Assembly: GCF_021044685.1 (NCBI RefSeq)
Contig: NZ_CP088014.1
Coordinates: 248,001 to 312,000, forward strand
Source of the DNA: Bradyrhizobium daqingense
GTDB taxonomy: Bacteria > Pseudomonadota > Alphaproteobacteria > Rhizobiales > Xanthobacteraceae
Reading direction: 5' to 3'
Length of the DNA: 64,000 nucleotides
The translations under genes were made by a program, and so were the position numbers. Below the pieces are notes generated by a model that did no database searches, was not told the DNA's origin, and worked only from the letters and a program-made list of their open reading frames with translations. Positions 1 through 8,823 of the stretch are shown here, piece by piece; position 1 is the first letter of the stretch; each line of letters opens with the position of its first letter.

Positions 1-977
1 TCGTCGAAGGCAGCGTTCGCAAGGCGGGCAACCGGGTGCGCATCACCGCCCAGCTCAACGACGCTACGTCGGGGAGCCATCTCTGGGCCGAACGCTATGA
101 TCGCGACTTGGTCGACGTCTTCGCCGTGCAGGACGAGATCACCAACGCGATCGTCGCAGCCATCGAGCCGCAGATCCTTGCTGCGGAGGATTTCCGCGCG
201 AAGCGCAAGCCGCCGGCGAGCCTCGATGCATGGGACCTGCTGATGCGGGCGCTGTCGCATTACTGGCGCGTGACGCGTGGGGATCACGAGGCCGCCCGGG
301 CGCTGCTGGAGCGCGCCATCGGCATCGATCCGAATTATGGTCAGGCGCTCTCGGTGCTGGCGGCGAACCACATGTTCGGCGTGCATCTCGGCTGGGCCGA
401 TCTTGCCGTGGTGGCGCCGGCCGCGGAAGCCGCCGCGCTCGCGGCCGTGCGCTGCGACCATGAGGACGCCTGGGCGCATGCCGCGCTCGGGAGCGTCTGC
501 TTCTCGACCCGCAGGCTGGCCGGCGCACTGTCCGAGTTCGAGCAGGCGCTCGCGCTCAATCCAAACTTCTCGCTGGCGCAGGGCTATTACGCGCTGGCCT
601 TGTCCTATGCCGGACGCACGAAGGAGTCATTCGAGGCCGCGCAGAAGGCCATCCGGCTCTCGCCGCGCGACCCCTCGCTGGCGATCTATCACGGCATCGC
701 CGCCTATGCGCGCTTCACCGAGCGGCACTATGACGAGGCGATCGCGCTGGCGCGCGAGGCGATCCGCCACCGCGGCGACCTCACCGGCGCCTATCGCGTG
801 CTCGCGGTCTCCGCCGGCATGACCGGCGACGGGATGCTGGCGGAGATGGCGCTGGGCGAGCTGCGCCGCACCCAGCCCGGCATCTCGCTGCACTGGATCG
901 CGACGCAATTGCCGTGGGCCAATGACGCCGACCGCGACCACTATCTGGAAGGATTCCGGCGGGCGGGCCTGCGGTAG
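1..977 (+). CDS. C-terminal part of a TolB-like/TPR signalling protein (5' end outside the window)
   Basis: The reading frame is open from the first bases and ends at TAG 975-977, so the start lies upstream. The first visible residues (VEGSVRKAGNRVRI, then a GSHLWAERYDRDL stretch) are typical of the TolB-N/FlgO-like domain that sits between an N-terminal winged-helix or adenylate cyclase domain and C-terminal TPRs in rhizobial regulators. The rest is helical and TPR-like, for example repeats around ALLERAIGIDPNYGQAL and EFEQALALNPNFSLAQ. The missing N-terminus would decide between a class III adenylate cyclase and a CadC-like DNA-binding protein. It ends 308 bases before the ABC importer and is probably a separate unit. 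The family is fairly certain, the exact function is not. Confidence 0.75.
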   Translation, partial: VEGSVRKAGNRVRITAQLNDATSGSHLWAERYDRDLVDVFAVQDEITNAIVAAIEPQILAAEDFRAKRKPPASLDAWDLLMRALSHYWRVTRGDHEAARALLERAIGIDPNYGQALSVLAANHMFGVHLGWADLAVVAPAAEAAALAAVRCDHEDAWAHAALGSVCFSTRRLAGALSEFEQALALNPNFSLAQGYYALALSYAGRTKESFEAAQKAIRLSPRDPSLAIYHGIAAYARFTERHYDEAIALAREAIRHRGDLTGAYRVLAVSAGMTGDGMLAEMALGELRRTQPGISLHWIATQLPWANDADRDHYLEGFRRAGLR

Positions 978-1285
978 ACGACCGGATCAAAATCCGGAGC
1001 GCGGCCCCTGAGCGGCGACCTGCCGCGACGCTGTGTCGCTAGTCGCAGCTCCCTGTCGGCCAACGACCGACACGACGAGTGCGCCGGCGATAAGAGGCCG
1101 ATTCACCAAAACAGGACGCGCTGTACATTTTTTGTGCGAACGCTGTCGAGACTTTCATCTTGCGGCGCCGAACGGGACTGTGTGAGCCTCGATATCGGAT
1201 GGGGACTGGGATGGCCTGCCGTCGCTTTGCGCGCGAGGACGCTGCAAAGCGTTCACGGTTGGTCTTCGCTTGGGAAAGATAAGAC
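978..1285. other. Intergenic region upstream of ABC importer
   Basis: This 308-base gap separates the TPR protein from the binding-protein gene. It holds a small inverted repeat at 1054-1072 (TGTCGG and CCGACA around seven bases) and a short T-rich stretch near 1127-1135. A purine-rich ribosome binding site (GGGAAAGA) lies at about 1272-1279, just before the ATG at 1286. I see no convincing promoter hexamers, RNA gene or small ORF. Confidence 0.5.
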
Positions 1286-2836
1286 ATGCCGAAACGAGTG
1301 TTGCTTGGTCTCCTCCTGGCTTGCGGCCTCACGGCCCCCGCACTGGCGCAAGAGCCGAAAACGGGAGGCGTGATCAATGCCGTGATCCAGCCCGAGCCGC
1401 CCGGCCTGATGCTTGCGCAGGTCCAGAACGGCCCGACCCAGATGGTGTCGGGCAATATCTTCGAGGGGCTATTGCGCTACAGCCCCAAGCTCGAGCCTCT
1501 GCCTGAGCTTGCTGAGAGCTGGAGCGTGAGCGAGGACGCCAAAACCTACACTTTCAAGCTCAGGAAGGGCGTGACGTGGCATGACGGCAAGCCTTTCACC
1601 GCCGCCGACGTGCTGTTCTCGATCGAGATGCTGAAGCAGACGCATGCCCGCGCCCGCACCAATTTGGCGCAGGTCGACAAGATCGAGACGCCGGACGATT
1701 ACACGGTGGTGTTCACGCTGAAGCAGCCGTTCGGCCCGTTCCTCGGCATCTTCGAGGTCGGCTCGATGCCGATGGTGCCGAAGCATCTCTATGACGGCAC
1801 CGACTGGAAGACCAACCCCTACAACAACGCGCCCATCGGCACCGGCCCCTTCATGTTCAAGGAATGGCAGAAGGGCTCGTTCATCCGCCTGGTCAAGAAT
1901 CCGAACTACCACGAGAAGGGCAAGCCCTATATCGACGAGATCTACTGGCAGATCATCCCCGACGCCGCGGCGCGCTCGGTGGCCTTCGAGACCGGCAAGG
2001 TCGACGTGCTGCCCGGCGGCTCGGTCGAGAATTTCGACGTGCCGCGGCTGTCCAAGCTGAAGGACACTTGCGTCACCGGCGCCGGCTGGGAGTTCTTCTC
2101 GCCGCTGTCCTGGCTCTGGCTCAACAACCGTCAGGGTCCGCTCGCCGACAAGCGGGTGCGGCAGGCGATCATGTATGCGATCGATCGCGACTTCGCCAAG
2201 GACGTGATCTGGAACGGGCTCGGCAAGGTCGCGACCGGCCCGTCCGCCTCGACCATCAAATACTACACCGACGACGTGAAGAAATACCCGTACGACCCGG
2301 CCAAGGCCAAGGCGCTGCTGAAGGATGCCGGCTACAAGGGCGAGAAGATCCGCCTGTTGCCGCTGGCCTATGGCGAGACCTGGCAACGCTGGGGTGAGGC
2401 CGTGAAGCAGAACCTGCAGGACGTCGGCATCAACATCGAGACGATCGCCACCGACGTTGCCGGCGGCAACCAGAAGATCGGCGATTGGGACTACGACATC
2501 GCCTTCACCTATCTCTACCAGTATGGCGATCCGGCGCTCGGCGTCGGCCGCAACTACATCTCCAGCAACATCGCCAAGGGACAGGTCTTCAACAACGTCG
2601 AGGGCTATTCCAACCCGGAGATCGACAAGCTGTTCGCCGACGGGGCGGTTGCCACGCCGGACTCCAAGCGCAAGGAGATCTACGAGAAGGCGCAGAAGAT
2701 CCTGGTCGAGGACGTGCCGGTGGCCTGGATGCTCGAGCTGCAATTCCCGACGATCACGCGGTGCAAGGTCAAGAACCTGATCACCACGGGCATCGGCGTC
2801 AACGACGGCTTCAAGGACGCATGGCTCGACAAGTGA
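1286..2836 (+). CDS. ABC transporter periplasmic substrate-binding protein, family 5 (peptide/nickel/opine type)
   Basis: 516 residues, the usual length for DppA/OppA-type proteins. A Sec signal peptide covers residues 1-21 (basic MPKR, leucine-rich core, ALA before Gln22). The SBP_bac_5 fold follows, with the characteristic early segment LAESWSVSEDAKTYTFKLRK and the TWHDGKPFTAADVLFS motif. In the periplasm it should bind a small peptide, opine or similar solute and deliver it to the permeases encoded directly downstream. The substrate cannot be read from sequence. The start at 1286 has a good ribosome binding site. A strong hairpin between this gene and the permeases could leave the binding protein more abundant than the membrane parts. 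Confidence 0.93.
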   Translation: MPKRVLLGLLLACGLTAPALAQEPKTGGVINAVIQPEPPGLMLAQVQNGPTQMVSGNIFEGLLRYSPKLEPLPELAESWSVSEDAKTYTFKLRKGVTWHDGKPFTAADVLFSIEMLKQTHARARTNLAQVDKIETPDDYTVVFTLKQPFGPFLGIFEVGSMPMVPKHLYDGTDWKTNPYNNAPIGTGPFMFKEWQKGSFIRLVKNPNYHEKGKPYIDEIYWQIIPDAAARSVAFETGKVDVLPGGSVENFDVPRLSKLKDTCVTGAGWEFFSPLSWLWLNNRQGPLADKRVRQAIMYAIDRDFAKDVIWNGLGKVATGPSASTIKYYTDDVKKYPYDPAKAKALLKDAGYKGEKIRLLPLAYGETWQRWGEAVKQNLQDVGINIETIATDVAGGNQKIGDWDYDIAFTYLYQYGDPALGVGRNYISSNIAKGQVFNNVEGYSNPEIDKLFADGAVATPDSKRKEIYEKAQKILVEDVPVAWMLELQFPTITRCKVKNLITTGIGVNDGFKDAWLDK

Positions 2837-2842
2837 GGGGCC

Positions 2843-2880
2843 GCTCCCTTTCCCTGTCCCCGCTTGCGGGGAGAGGGAGC
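2843..2880. repeat. REP-like GC-rich hairpin between binding protein and permease genes
   Basis: An imperfect inverted repeat: GCTCCCTTTCCC and a CCCCGC/GCGGGG core pairing back to AGAGGGAGC. It starts seven bases after the stop codon of the binding-protein gene. The CTCCC...CCCCGCTTGCGGGG...GGGAG pattern resembles short repeats scattered through Bradyrhizobium genomes (recalled, not searched). It lacks a downstream T tract, so it looks more like an RNA stabiliser or partial attenuator than an intrinsic terminator. Confidence 0.6.
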
Positions 2881-2928
2881 TCACCGTCACGCCGGCTCGG
2901 GTTCACGCTACAAGATATGACGCACTAG

Positions 2929-3900
2929 ATGCTCTCCTTCGTCGCTCAGCGTGTCGTGAAGGGCGTGATCGTCCTGCTCGCGATCGTCGTCCTCAATTTC
3001 TTCCTGATTCGGCTTGCGCCCGGCGACCCCGCGATCGTGATGGCGGGCGAGGCCGGCGCCAGCGACCAGGTCTTCGTCAAGCAACTCCGGGAAAAATTCG
3101 GTCTCGACAAGCCTCTGCCGGAGCAGCTCTTCATCTACGTCAAGGGCGTCATCACCCTCGACCTCGGCTTCTCCTTCCGCCAGCAGGCGCCGGTCGCAAA
3201 GCTGATCGGCGAACGGCTGCCGGCAACACTGTTGCTGACGCTGACGGCATTCGCGATCTCGCTCATGCTCGGCATTCTCTTCGGCAGCTTTGCCGCGCGC
3301 TTTGCCGGAACCTTCCTCGACACCGCCATCACCGTGTTCGCGCTGATCTTCTACGCCATGCCGATCTTCTGGGTGGCGCTGATGGGCATCCTGCTGTTCT
3401 CGGTCACCATGGATTGGCTGCCGAGCTTCGGCTACGAGACCGTCGGCGCCAATCTCACCGGCTTCGCCCACGCGGTCGACGTCGCAAAGCACCTGATCAT
3501 GCCGGCGATGACGCTCGGCCTGTTCTTCATGGCGACCTATACCCGCATGACGCGCGCCTCGATGCTGGAGGTGAAGCGGCTCGATTTCGTCAAGACCGCG
3601 CGGGCCAAGGGCCTTAGCGACGCCGTGATCCAGCGTCGCCACGTGCTGCGCAATGCGCTGCTGCCCGTCGTAACGCTCGCCGGCGTGCATTCCGGCACCT
3701 TGATCGGCGGCGCGGTCATCACCGAGACCGTGTTCGCCTGGCCCGGCATCGGCCGCCTGATGTACGACGCGTTGCTCCAGCGCGACTACAATCTGCTGCT
3801 CGGCGTCTTCGTGATCTGCTCCGCCATGGTGCTGATCTTCAACCTCATCACCGACCTGGTCTATCGCCTGGTCGACCCGCGCATCGAATTCGCCTCATGA
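2929..3900 (+). CDS. ABC transporter permease, DppB type
   Basis: 323 residues, an inner-membrane permease with about six transmembrane helices. The N-terminus (residues 9-32, VVKGVIVLLAIVVLNFFLIR followed by LAPGDPA) is the signature of the DppB/OppB/GsiC subfamily. The EAA-type cytoplasmic loop that contacts the ATPase is at about residues 204-248 (MTRASMLEVKRLDFVKTARAKG, with the conserved RAKG). It forms the translocation pore with the next gene product. Its stop overlaps the start of that gene by four bases (ATGA at 3897-3900), so the two are translationally coupled. Confidence 0.93.
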   Translation: MLSFVAQRVVKGVIVLLAIVVLNFFLIRLAPGDPAIVMAGEAGASDQVFVKQLREKFGLDKPLPEQLFIYVKGVITLDLGFSFRQQAPVAKLIGERLPATLLLTLTAFAISLMLGILFGSFAARFAGTFLDTAITVFALIFYAMPIFWVALMGILLFSVTMDWLPSFGYETVGANLTGFAHAVDVAKHLIMPAMTLGLFFMATYTRMTRASMLEVKRLDFVKTARAKGLSDAVIQRRHVLRNALLPVVTLAGVHSGTLIGGAVITETVFAWPGIGRLMYDALLQRDYNLLLGVFVICSAMVLIFNLITDLVYRLVDPRIEFAS

Positions 3901-4736
3901 AACAGTTCTGGAAATCGATGCTGAAGAGCCCGAGCGGCGTCGTCGGGCTCGTCATCCTGTTCCTCGCGATCGCGGTCGCCTTGTTCGGACCGATGTTCTT
4001 CCCGAACTCGCCCTGGCGCATGGTGCAGCGGCCGTTCCTGCCGCCGTTCACGCTGTCGACCGTGCCGCTCGGCACCGACGCGCTCGGCCGCGACGTCTTT
4101 GCCGGCATGATCTTCGGTGCACGCGTCTCGCTGCTGGTCGGCCTGGTCTCGACGCTGGTCGCCCTGGTCGTCGGCGTGCCGATCGGCGCGGTGGCCGGCT
4201 ATTTCGGCGGCAAGGTCGACGACGCCTTGATGCGCTTCACTGAATTCTTCCAGACCATTCCGAGCTTCGCGCTGGCGATCGTCCTGGTCGCAATCCTTCA
4301 GCCGTCGATCTATTCGATCGTGGCCTCGATCGCCTTGGTGAGCTGGCCGCCCGTGGCGCGCCTCGTGCGCGGGGAGGTGCTGTCGCTGCGCACGCGCGAA
4401 TATGTCCAGGCCGCGGTGGTCACCGGCCAGAGCAACAGCTGGATCATCCTGCGCGAGATCCTGCCGAACGCGCTGTCGCCCGTGATCGTGCTGGCCTCGC
4501 TGATGGTGGCGACCGCGATTCTGCTGGAATCCTCGCTGTCGTTCCTCGGCCTCGGCGATCCCAACCTGATCTCCTGGGGCTACATGGTCGGCGCCGGCCG
4601 CACCGTGATCCGGCAGGCCTGGTGGATCACCGTATTTCCCGGCGTCGCCATCCTGATCTCGGTGCTCGGCCTCAATCTGATCGGCGAAGGCCTCAACGAC
4701 GCGCTCAATCCGCGCCTGTCGCGGGAGGGACGCTGA
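3897..4736 (+). CDS. ABC transporter permease, DppC type
   Basis: 279 residues, the second inner-membrane permease. It has the N-terminal OppC-like transmembrane segment (SGVVGLVILFLAIAVALFGP) followed by the GTDALGRDVFAG motif typical of DppC/OppC proteins. The EAA loop is near residues 152-198 (REYVQAAVVTGQS...ILPNALSP). It pairs with the DppB-type subunit, with which it overlaps by four bases, and its stop is two bases before the ATG of the ATPase gene. The tight spacing points to one transcript from the permeases onward. Confidence 0.93.
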   Translation: MKQFWKSMLKSPSGVVGLVILFLAIAVALFGPMFFPNSPWRMVQRPFLPPFTLSTVPLGTDALGRDVFAGMIFGARVSLLVGLVSTLVALVVGVPIGAVAGYFGGKVDDALMRFTEFFQTIPSFALAIVLVAILQPSIYSIVASIALVSWPPVARLVRGEVLSLRTREYVQAAVVTGQSNSWIILREILPNALSPVIVLASLMVATAILLESSLSFLGLGDPNLISWGYMVGAGRTVIRQAWWITVFPGVAILISVLGLNLIGEGLNDALNPRLSREGR

Positions 4737-4738
4737 CG

Positions 4739-6358
4739 ATGACCGCTCCGCCCGCCGTCTCGATCAAGAACCTGAGGATCGCGCTGCCCAAGGGCGCCGA
4801 GCGTCCGTTCGCGGTCGACGGCGTCTCGCTCGATTTGCGGCCCGGGAAGATCGTCTGCGTCGTCGGCGAGTCCGGCTCCGGCAAGTCGATGTGCGCGCAT
4901 GCGTTGATGGGCCTGCTGCCGGACACGGTGGCGGTCACATCAGGCGAGATTCAGTTCGAAGGCCGTGACCTGCTCAAGCTCGACGACGACGGCTGGCGCG
5001 ACCTGCGCGGCCGCCGGCTTGCGATGATCTTCCAGGAGCCGATGACCGCGCTCAATCCCTTGATGCGGATCGGCGACCAGATGGCGGAGATGTTCGAGGC
5101 GCACGGCCTGCTGACGCCGAAGGAGCGGCGCGCGAAAGCGCTCGCCCTGGCGCGCGAGGTCGGCCTGCCCGACCCCGAACGCATCGTGCGTGCCTATCCG
5201 CACCAGCTCTCCGGCGGCCAGCGCCAGCGCGCCATGATCGCGATGGCGCTCGCACTCGAACCGGCCGTGCTGGTCGCGGACGAGCCGACCACCGCGCTCG
5301 ACGTCACCACGCAGGCGCAGATCCTGAAGCTGATCCGCAACCTCCAGCGCAACCGCAATATGGCGGTGATGTTCATCACCCATGACTTCGGCGTGGTCGC
5401 CGATATCGCCGATCAGGTCGTGGTGCTCCGGCATGGCAAGGTGGTCGAGGAAGGTCCCGCGGCGACGGTGTTCAACGCGCCGCAGCACGACTACACCAAG
5501 GCGCTGCTCGCCGCGGTGCCGTCGATGGATCCGCCGGTCCGCGCACCCCTCGACGACCAGGCAAGAGCGGTCGAGGTGATCGGGCTGGACAAGACTTACG
5601 TCACTTCCGGCGGCTGGTTTCGCGAGGACCGCCGCGTCGATGCGGCACGCGCGGTCAACTTCAATATCCTCAAGGGCGAGACGCTCGGGCTCGTCGGTGA
5701 ATCCGGCTCCGGCAAGTCGTCGGTCGCGCGGCTGGTGATGCGGCTGATCGAGGCCGACCGCGGCACGGTGCGAATTGGCGAGACCGATCTCACCTCGCTC
5801 TCGGGCAAGGCGCTGCGCGCCGAGCGCCATCGCATCCAGATGATCTTTCAGGATCCGTTCGCCTCGCTCAATCCGCGCCGCAAGATCGGTCACATCGTCG
5901 CCGACGGGCCGATCGCGGCCGGCACCGATCCGAAGGTCGCATTCGATCGCGCCCGCGACCTCCTCAGAATGGTCGGCCTCGACGCTGGCGCGCTCGAACG
6001 CTACCCGCACGAATTCTCCGGCGGCCAACGCCAGCGCATTGGCATTGCGCGCGCGCTCGCGCTGGAGCCCGAGATCATCGTTGCGGACGAGGCCGTCTCC
6101 GCACTCGACGTCTCCGTGCAAGCGCAAGTGTTGAAGCTGCTCGAAGATCTCAAGGCGCGGCTCGGCCTCTCGATGCTGTTCATCACCCACGACTTGCGCG
6201 TCGCCGCACAGATCTGTGATCGGATCGCCGTGATGCAACGCGGCGCCATCGTGGAGCTGAAGCCCACCGCGCAACTCTTCGCCGCGCCCGAGCATACCTA
6301 CACGCGCGAGTTACTTGCGGCAGTGCCGGGACGAAAGGAACGGGCGCCGGCAGCGTGA
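4739..6358 (+). CDS. Fused double ATP-binding subunit of the peptide-type ABC importer (DppD-DppF fusion)
   Basis: 539 residues holding two complete ABC ATPase domains in one chain. Domain 1 has Walker A GESGSGKS at residues 43-50, signature LSGGQRQR and Walker B VLVADEPTTALD. Domain 2 has Walker A at 320-327, signature FSGGQRQR and Walker B IIVADEAVSALD. Each domain ends with the oligopeptide-transporter C-terminal region (HDYTKALLAAVPS, HTYTRELLAAVPG). It hydrolyses ATP to drive import through the two permeases upstream. The ATG at 4739, two bases after the previous stop, is chosen over an in-frame start inside the permease gene. Fusions of this kind (GsiA/YejF-like) are common in Rhizobiales. 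Confidence 0.93.
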   Translation: MTAPPAVSIKNLRIALPKGAERPFAVDGVSLDLRPGKIVCVVGESGSGKSMCAHALMGLLPDTVAVTSGEIQFEGRDLLKLDDDGWRDLRGRRLAMIFQEPMTALNPLMRIGDQMAEMFEAHGLLTPKERRAKALALAREVGLPDPERIVRAYPHQLSGGQRQRAMIAMALALEPAVLVADEPTTALDVTTQAQILKLIRNLQRNRNMAVMFITHDFGVVADIADQVVVLRHGKVVEEGPAATVFNAPQHDYTKALLAAVPSMDPPVRAPLDDQARAVEVIGLDKTYVTSGGWFREDRRVDAARAVNFNILKGETLGLVGESGSGKSSVARLVMRLIEADRGTVRIGETDLTSLSGKALRAERHRIQMIFQDPFASLNPRRKIGHIVADGPIAAGTDPKVAFDRARDLLRMVGLDAGALERYPHEFSGGQRQRIGIARALALEPEIIVADEAVSALDVSVQAQVLKLLEDLKARLGLSMLFITHDLRVAAQICDRIAVMQRGAIVELKPTAQLFAAPEHTYTRELLAAVPGRKERAPAA

Positions 6359-6484
6359 GGCGCGTTTCGCTCCGGTATCCGGCTCCGCTTTAGGAACACG
6401 AAACAATCACGGGCATTTTATCCCTCGTGACCGACCGGACGGCAGCGAACGCAACGTCGGCACCCCACATCCAATGAAATGATT

Positions 6485-6503
6485 TCCATCATCTGATGAT
6501 GGA
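6485..6503. promoter_or_regulatory. Palindrome in the leader of the small-protein genes
   Basis: TCCATCAT and ATGATGGA form a perfect 8-base inverted repeat around CTG. It lies 24 bases before the ATG at 6527, so it could be an operator close to the promoter or a small hairpin in the mRNA leader. No regulator gene is adjacent. Confidence 0.4.
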
Positions 6504-6526
6504 TATCGCGATTGATTGGAGCCGAC

Positions 6527-6697
6527 ATGGGCCAGGTTATTCAGTTTGTCTCGAAGTCCGAGCGCGAACGCATTCGTCTCATTCAGGAGGCACGCGCGAT
6601 CTATGACAGCATCTTCCCGTCGACTGACTCTGCCGGAAGCGCGCAGCAAAAGGCGATCGGTAGCGCGGCCGGCGGCGACGTAGGAAATCTGGCGTGA
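6527..6697 (+). CDS. Small hypothetical protein (56 aa)
   Basis: The ATG at 6527 has a GGAG ribosome binding site six bases upstream (6517-6520) and is preferred over an in-frame TTG at 6512. The product is soluble and has a charged helix in its first half (SERERIRLIQEARAIYD), then a low-complexity Ser/Gly/Ala tail. I do not recognise a domain. The stop codon overlaps the GTG start of the next small gene (GTGA at 6694-6697), which supports real, coupled translation of both. Confidence 0.6.
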   Translation: MGQVIQFVSKSERERIRLIQEARAIYDSIFPSTDSAGSAQQKAIGSAAGGDVGNLA

Positions 6698-6903
6698 TCA
6701 AGATCATCGCCGTGCTGTGCAGTCTATCGGCTCCGGGAAATTGTCACGAGCAGATCGTCACCACGTCGGATTTCGCCGACGTTTCGCTGCAATCGTGCCT
6801 GATGGGCGCGCCCCAGCTCGCCGAATGGATGAACCAGCATCCGGCCGAGCGCTTGGCGGGATGGCGCTGCGTGATCGGGCAACAGGCCCGCAGGGGCATC
6901 TGA
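6694..6903 (+). CDS. Small cysteine-containing hypothetical protein (69 aa)
   Basis: Starts with GTG overlapping the stop of the preceding small gene. The N-terminus (MIKIIAVLCSLSAP) is hydrophobic and could be a short signal or anchor. Cysteines at about residues 9, 17, 35 and 59 and the segment MGAPQLAEWMNQHPAERLAGWRC resemble short proteins common in Bradyrhizobium that have no assigned function. The even spacing of Cys residues suggests an exported, disulphide-bonded peptide, which is inference only. Confidence 0.6.
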   Translation: MIKIIAVLCSLSAPGNCHEQIVTTSDFADVSLQSCLMGAPQLAEWMNQHPAERLAGWRCVIGQQARRGI

Positions 6904-7016
6904 GGTCCGAGGACCATCAGAGGCTGCTCACCGAACGGCACGATCGCGTGAACCGTGACGGCGGCACTTCTCCAAGCTAGTATTGCATTCAGCTGCTTGG
7001 CAGAGGGGAAAGCCGG

Positions 7017-7952
7017 ATGGAGGTCGCCAGCCTCGTTCTTCCCGTATTCGCGATTATCGTCACCGGCTGGCTCGCGGGTGAGCTCGGATACCTTTCCCGC
7101 TCGCTTGCCGATGCGCTCGTTCACTTCGCCTACAACGTGGCGATGCCGGCACTGCTGATCGTCACCATCGCACAGGAGCCGGCACGGAATCTGCTCGAGT
7201 GGCGCTTCCTGCTGGCATTCGGCGGCGGCTCGCTGATCTGCTTCGCGCTGGTCTTCCTGGCAGTCCGCGCCGGCGGCAAGCGTGACCTTGCCAGCAGCAC
7301 CATCCATGGCATGGCGGCGGCGATGACCAACACCGGCTTCGTCGCGCTGCCGATCCTGCACGCGATCTACGGCCAGCCCGCCGTGTTGCCGGCTGCGGTG
7401 GCAACAGTGTTCGTGGCCGCCGTGATGTTTCCGATCACGGTCATCCTGCTGGAGTGGGACGCGCGCGGTCCCGCGCATTCGGCGGGTCTGGCGAAGCAGA
7501 TCCTGCTCAATCCGATGGTGCTGTCGACGCTCGTCGGTCTGGTATGGGCGATTACCGGCTTGCCGATTCCAGCGCCGGTCGCCGTCTATCTGAACATGGT
7601 CGCCGCTGCGCTCACGCCCTGCGCGCTGTTCGCCATCGGACTCGGTCTGTCCGTCGACGGCCTGCGATCCAGCCTGAAGGCCTCGTTTGCGCTCGCCACG
7701 GTGAAGCTGGTGGTCATGCCGCTGATCGTCTACGGGCTCTGTGTGGTTCTGAGCCTCGCGCCTCTCTATACGGTAGCCGCCGTCGTCTGCGCGGCCGTAC
7801 CGACGGCAAAAACCGTGTATGTCCTGGCGCACGAGCACAAGGTCGAGGAGAGATTGGTTGCAGCGACCGTCTCGATCACGACGATGCTGTCAGTCGCGAC
7901 GTTGCTGGTCGCGCTCTATCTGCTCTCGGGGTCGGCGAGCGGTGCACGCTGA
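7017..7952 (+). CDS. AEC-family (auxin efflux carrier-like) membrane transporter
   Basis: 311 residues, nearly all hydrophobic, with about ten predicted helices. It shows AEC/Mem_trans features: the N-terminal LVLPVFAIIVTGWLAG segment, the early NVAMPALLIVTIA helix with its proline break, and the AMTNTGFVALPIL segment in the middle. Bacterial members export or take up carboxylates such as malate or malonate; plant members move auxin. The substrate is unknown here. The gene converges with the next one, their stop codons lying six bases apart, and no transport partner is needed for this family. Confidence 0.88.
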   Translation: MEVASLVLPVFAIIVTGWLAGELGYLSRSLADALVHFAYNVAMPALLIVTIAQEPARNLLEWRFLLAFGGGSLICFALVFLAVRAGGKRDLASSTIHGMAAAMTNTGFVALPILHAIYGQPAVLPAAVATVFVAAVMFPITVILLEWDARGPAHSAGLAKQILLNPMVLSTLVGLVWAITGLPIPAPVAVYLNMVAAALTPCALFAIGLGLSVDGLRSSLKASFALATVKLVVMPLIVYGLCVVLSLAPLYTVAAVVCAAVPTAKTVYVLAHEHKVEERLVAATVSITTMLSVATLLVALYLLSGSASGAR

Positions 7953-7958
7953 CGCTCT

Positions 7959-8246
7959 CTATCTCGTGGTATTGCTCCAAGTGGGAACCGAGTTGGTCAC
8001 GCCGACTGAGGGCCAATTGTAGGTGCCGATCGACGGCGCCGTGACGGTGCCGGCCGTCTGTCCGGACGACCCATAGGACGCGCGCGGCTGCGCGGCCGGC
8101 GCTCCGGCACCGCTATAGTTCGGCGCTACCACACCCGTGCTGTAAGATCGGCTCGTCGACCTGACCTTCTTCGCTTCAGCCGCGAAAGGCGCGGCAAGAA
8201 CTCCTGTCGCGACGAGCGCGGCGATGGCGAGTTTGATGGTTTTCAT
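7959..8246 (-). CDS. Small exported hypothetical protein (95 aa)
   Basis: The start at 8246 (MKTIKLAIAALVATGVLA) is chosen because it gives a clean signal peptide ending at AAEAKK and has an AAAGGA ribosome binding site just upstream. A longer in-frame extension lacks both. The mature part is short, rich in Ser, Thr, Gly and Ala (SYSTGVVAPNYSGAGAPAAQ) and has no recognised domain. It is probably periplasmic. It converges on the AEC transporter gene. Confidence 0.7.
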   Translation of the reverse strand: MKTIKLAIAALVATGVLAAPFAAEAKKVRSTSRSYSTGVVAPNYSGAGAPAAQPRASYGSSGQTAGTVTAPSIGTYNWPSVGVTNSVPTWSNTTR

Positions 8247-8444
8247 GACAGATCCTTTCGCCCGGTTCGCACCCCCGATATGCCAAGTGTTCATTCGTCG
8301 GGATAATTTCCATGGGCCTCCATTCATAACTCCGTGCGCGGACGAAGGTGCCGGAACGAAGGGCGCGCGAGCACGCCGCCTTCGGATGGACCCGAATCAG
8401 CGCTAGTGCATTGCGCCTAGTGACTTCCCTGGACCCCTAGCAGC

Positions 8445-8765
8445 ATGACCGGCGCCGAACTGAAGCAACTTCGCAACGACCTCTCCGACGTGCTCGATCG
8501 CAAGCTCACCGCGGCCGACATGGCCAGGCTGTGCGGATTGCCGGAGAAGGGCGGCGCCGACACCATCCGGCGCTGGGAGGTGAGCGGCCCGACGCCAGCC
8601 GCGACCAAGGTGCTGCGCGTGCTCGCGATGGCGAGCGAGCGCTATCCGATCCTGGAGAAGTTCGACATCTTCGATCGCCACGACGTGCGCGAGGAAGATC
8701 GGCCGGCGAAGCGCGCCGCCTTTCGGGCGCAGATGCGCGACGAGGCGCTGCGGCGGCTTGGTTAA
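8445..8765 (+). CDS. Helix-turn-helix domain protein (106 aa)
   Basis: Residues 4-65 read as a phage-repressor-like helix-turn-helix (TAADMARLCGLPEKGGADTIRRWEVSGPTPAATKVLRVLAMA). The RWE(V)SG.TP pattern resembles the small XRE-like proteins of Bradyrhizobium. The C-terminal 40 residues are charged (REEDRPAKRAAFRAQMRDEALRRLG). It may be a DNA-binding regulator. No cognate target is evident, but an outer-membrane protein gene lies downstream in the same direction. Confidence 0.7.
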   Translation: MTGAELKQLRNDLSDVLDRKLTAADMARLCGLPEKGGADTIRRWEVSGPTPAATKVLRVLAMASERYPILEKFDIFDRHDVREEDRPAKRAAFRAQMRDEALRRLG

Positions 8766-8823
8766 CAAGAGCGGCGCGCAAGTTACCCGAGATGGGTGAG
8801 GTTAAGCCTTTCTTCACCACTTC

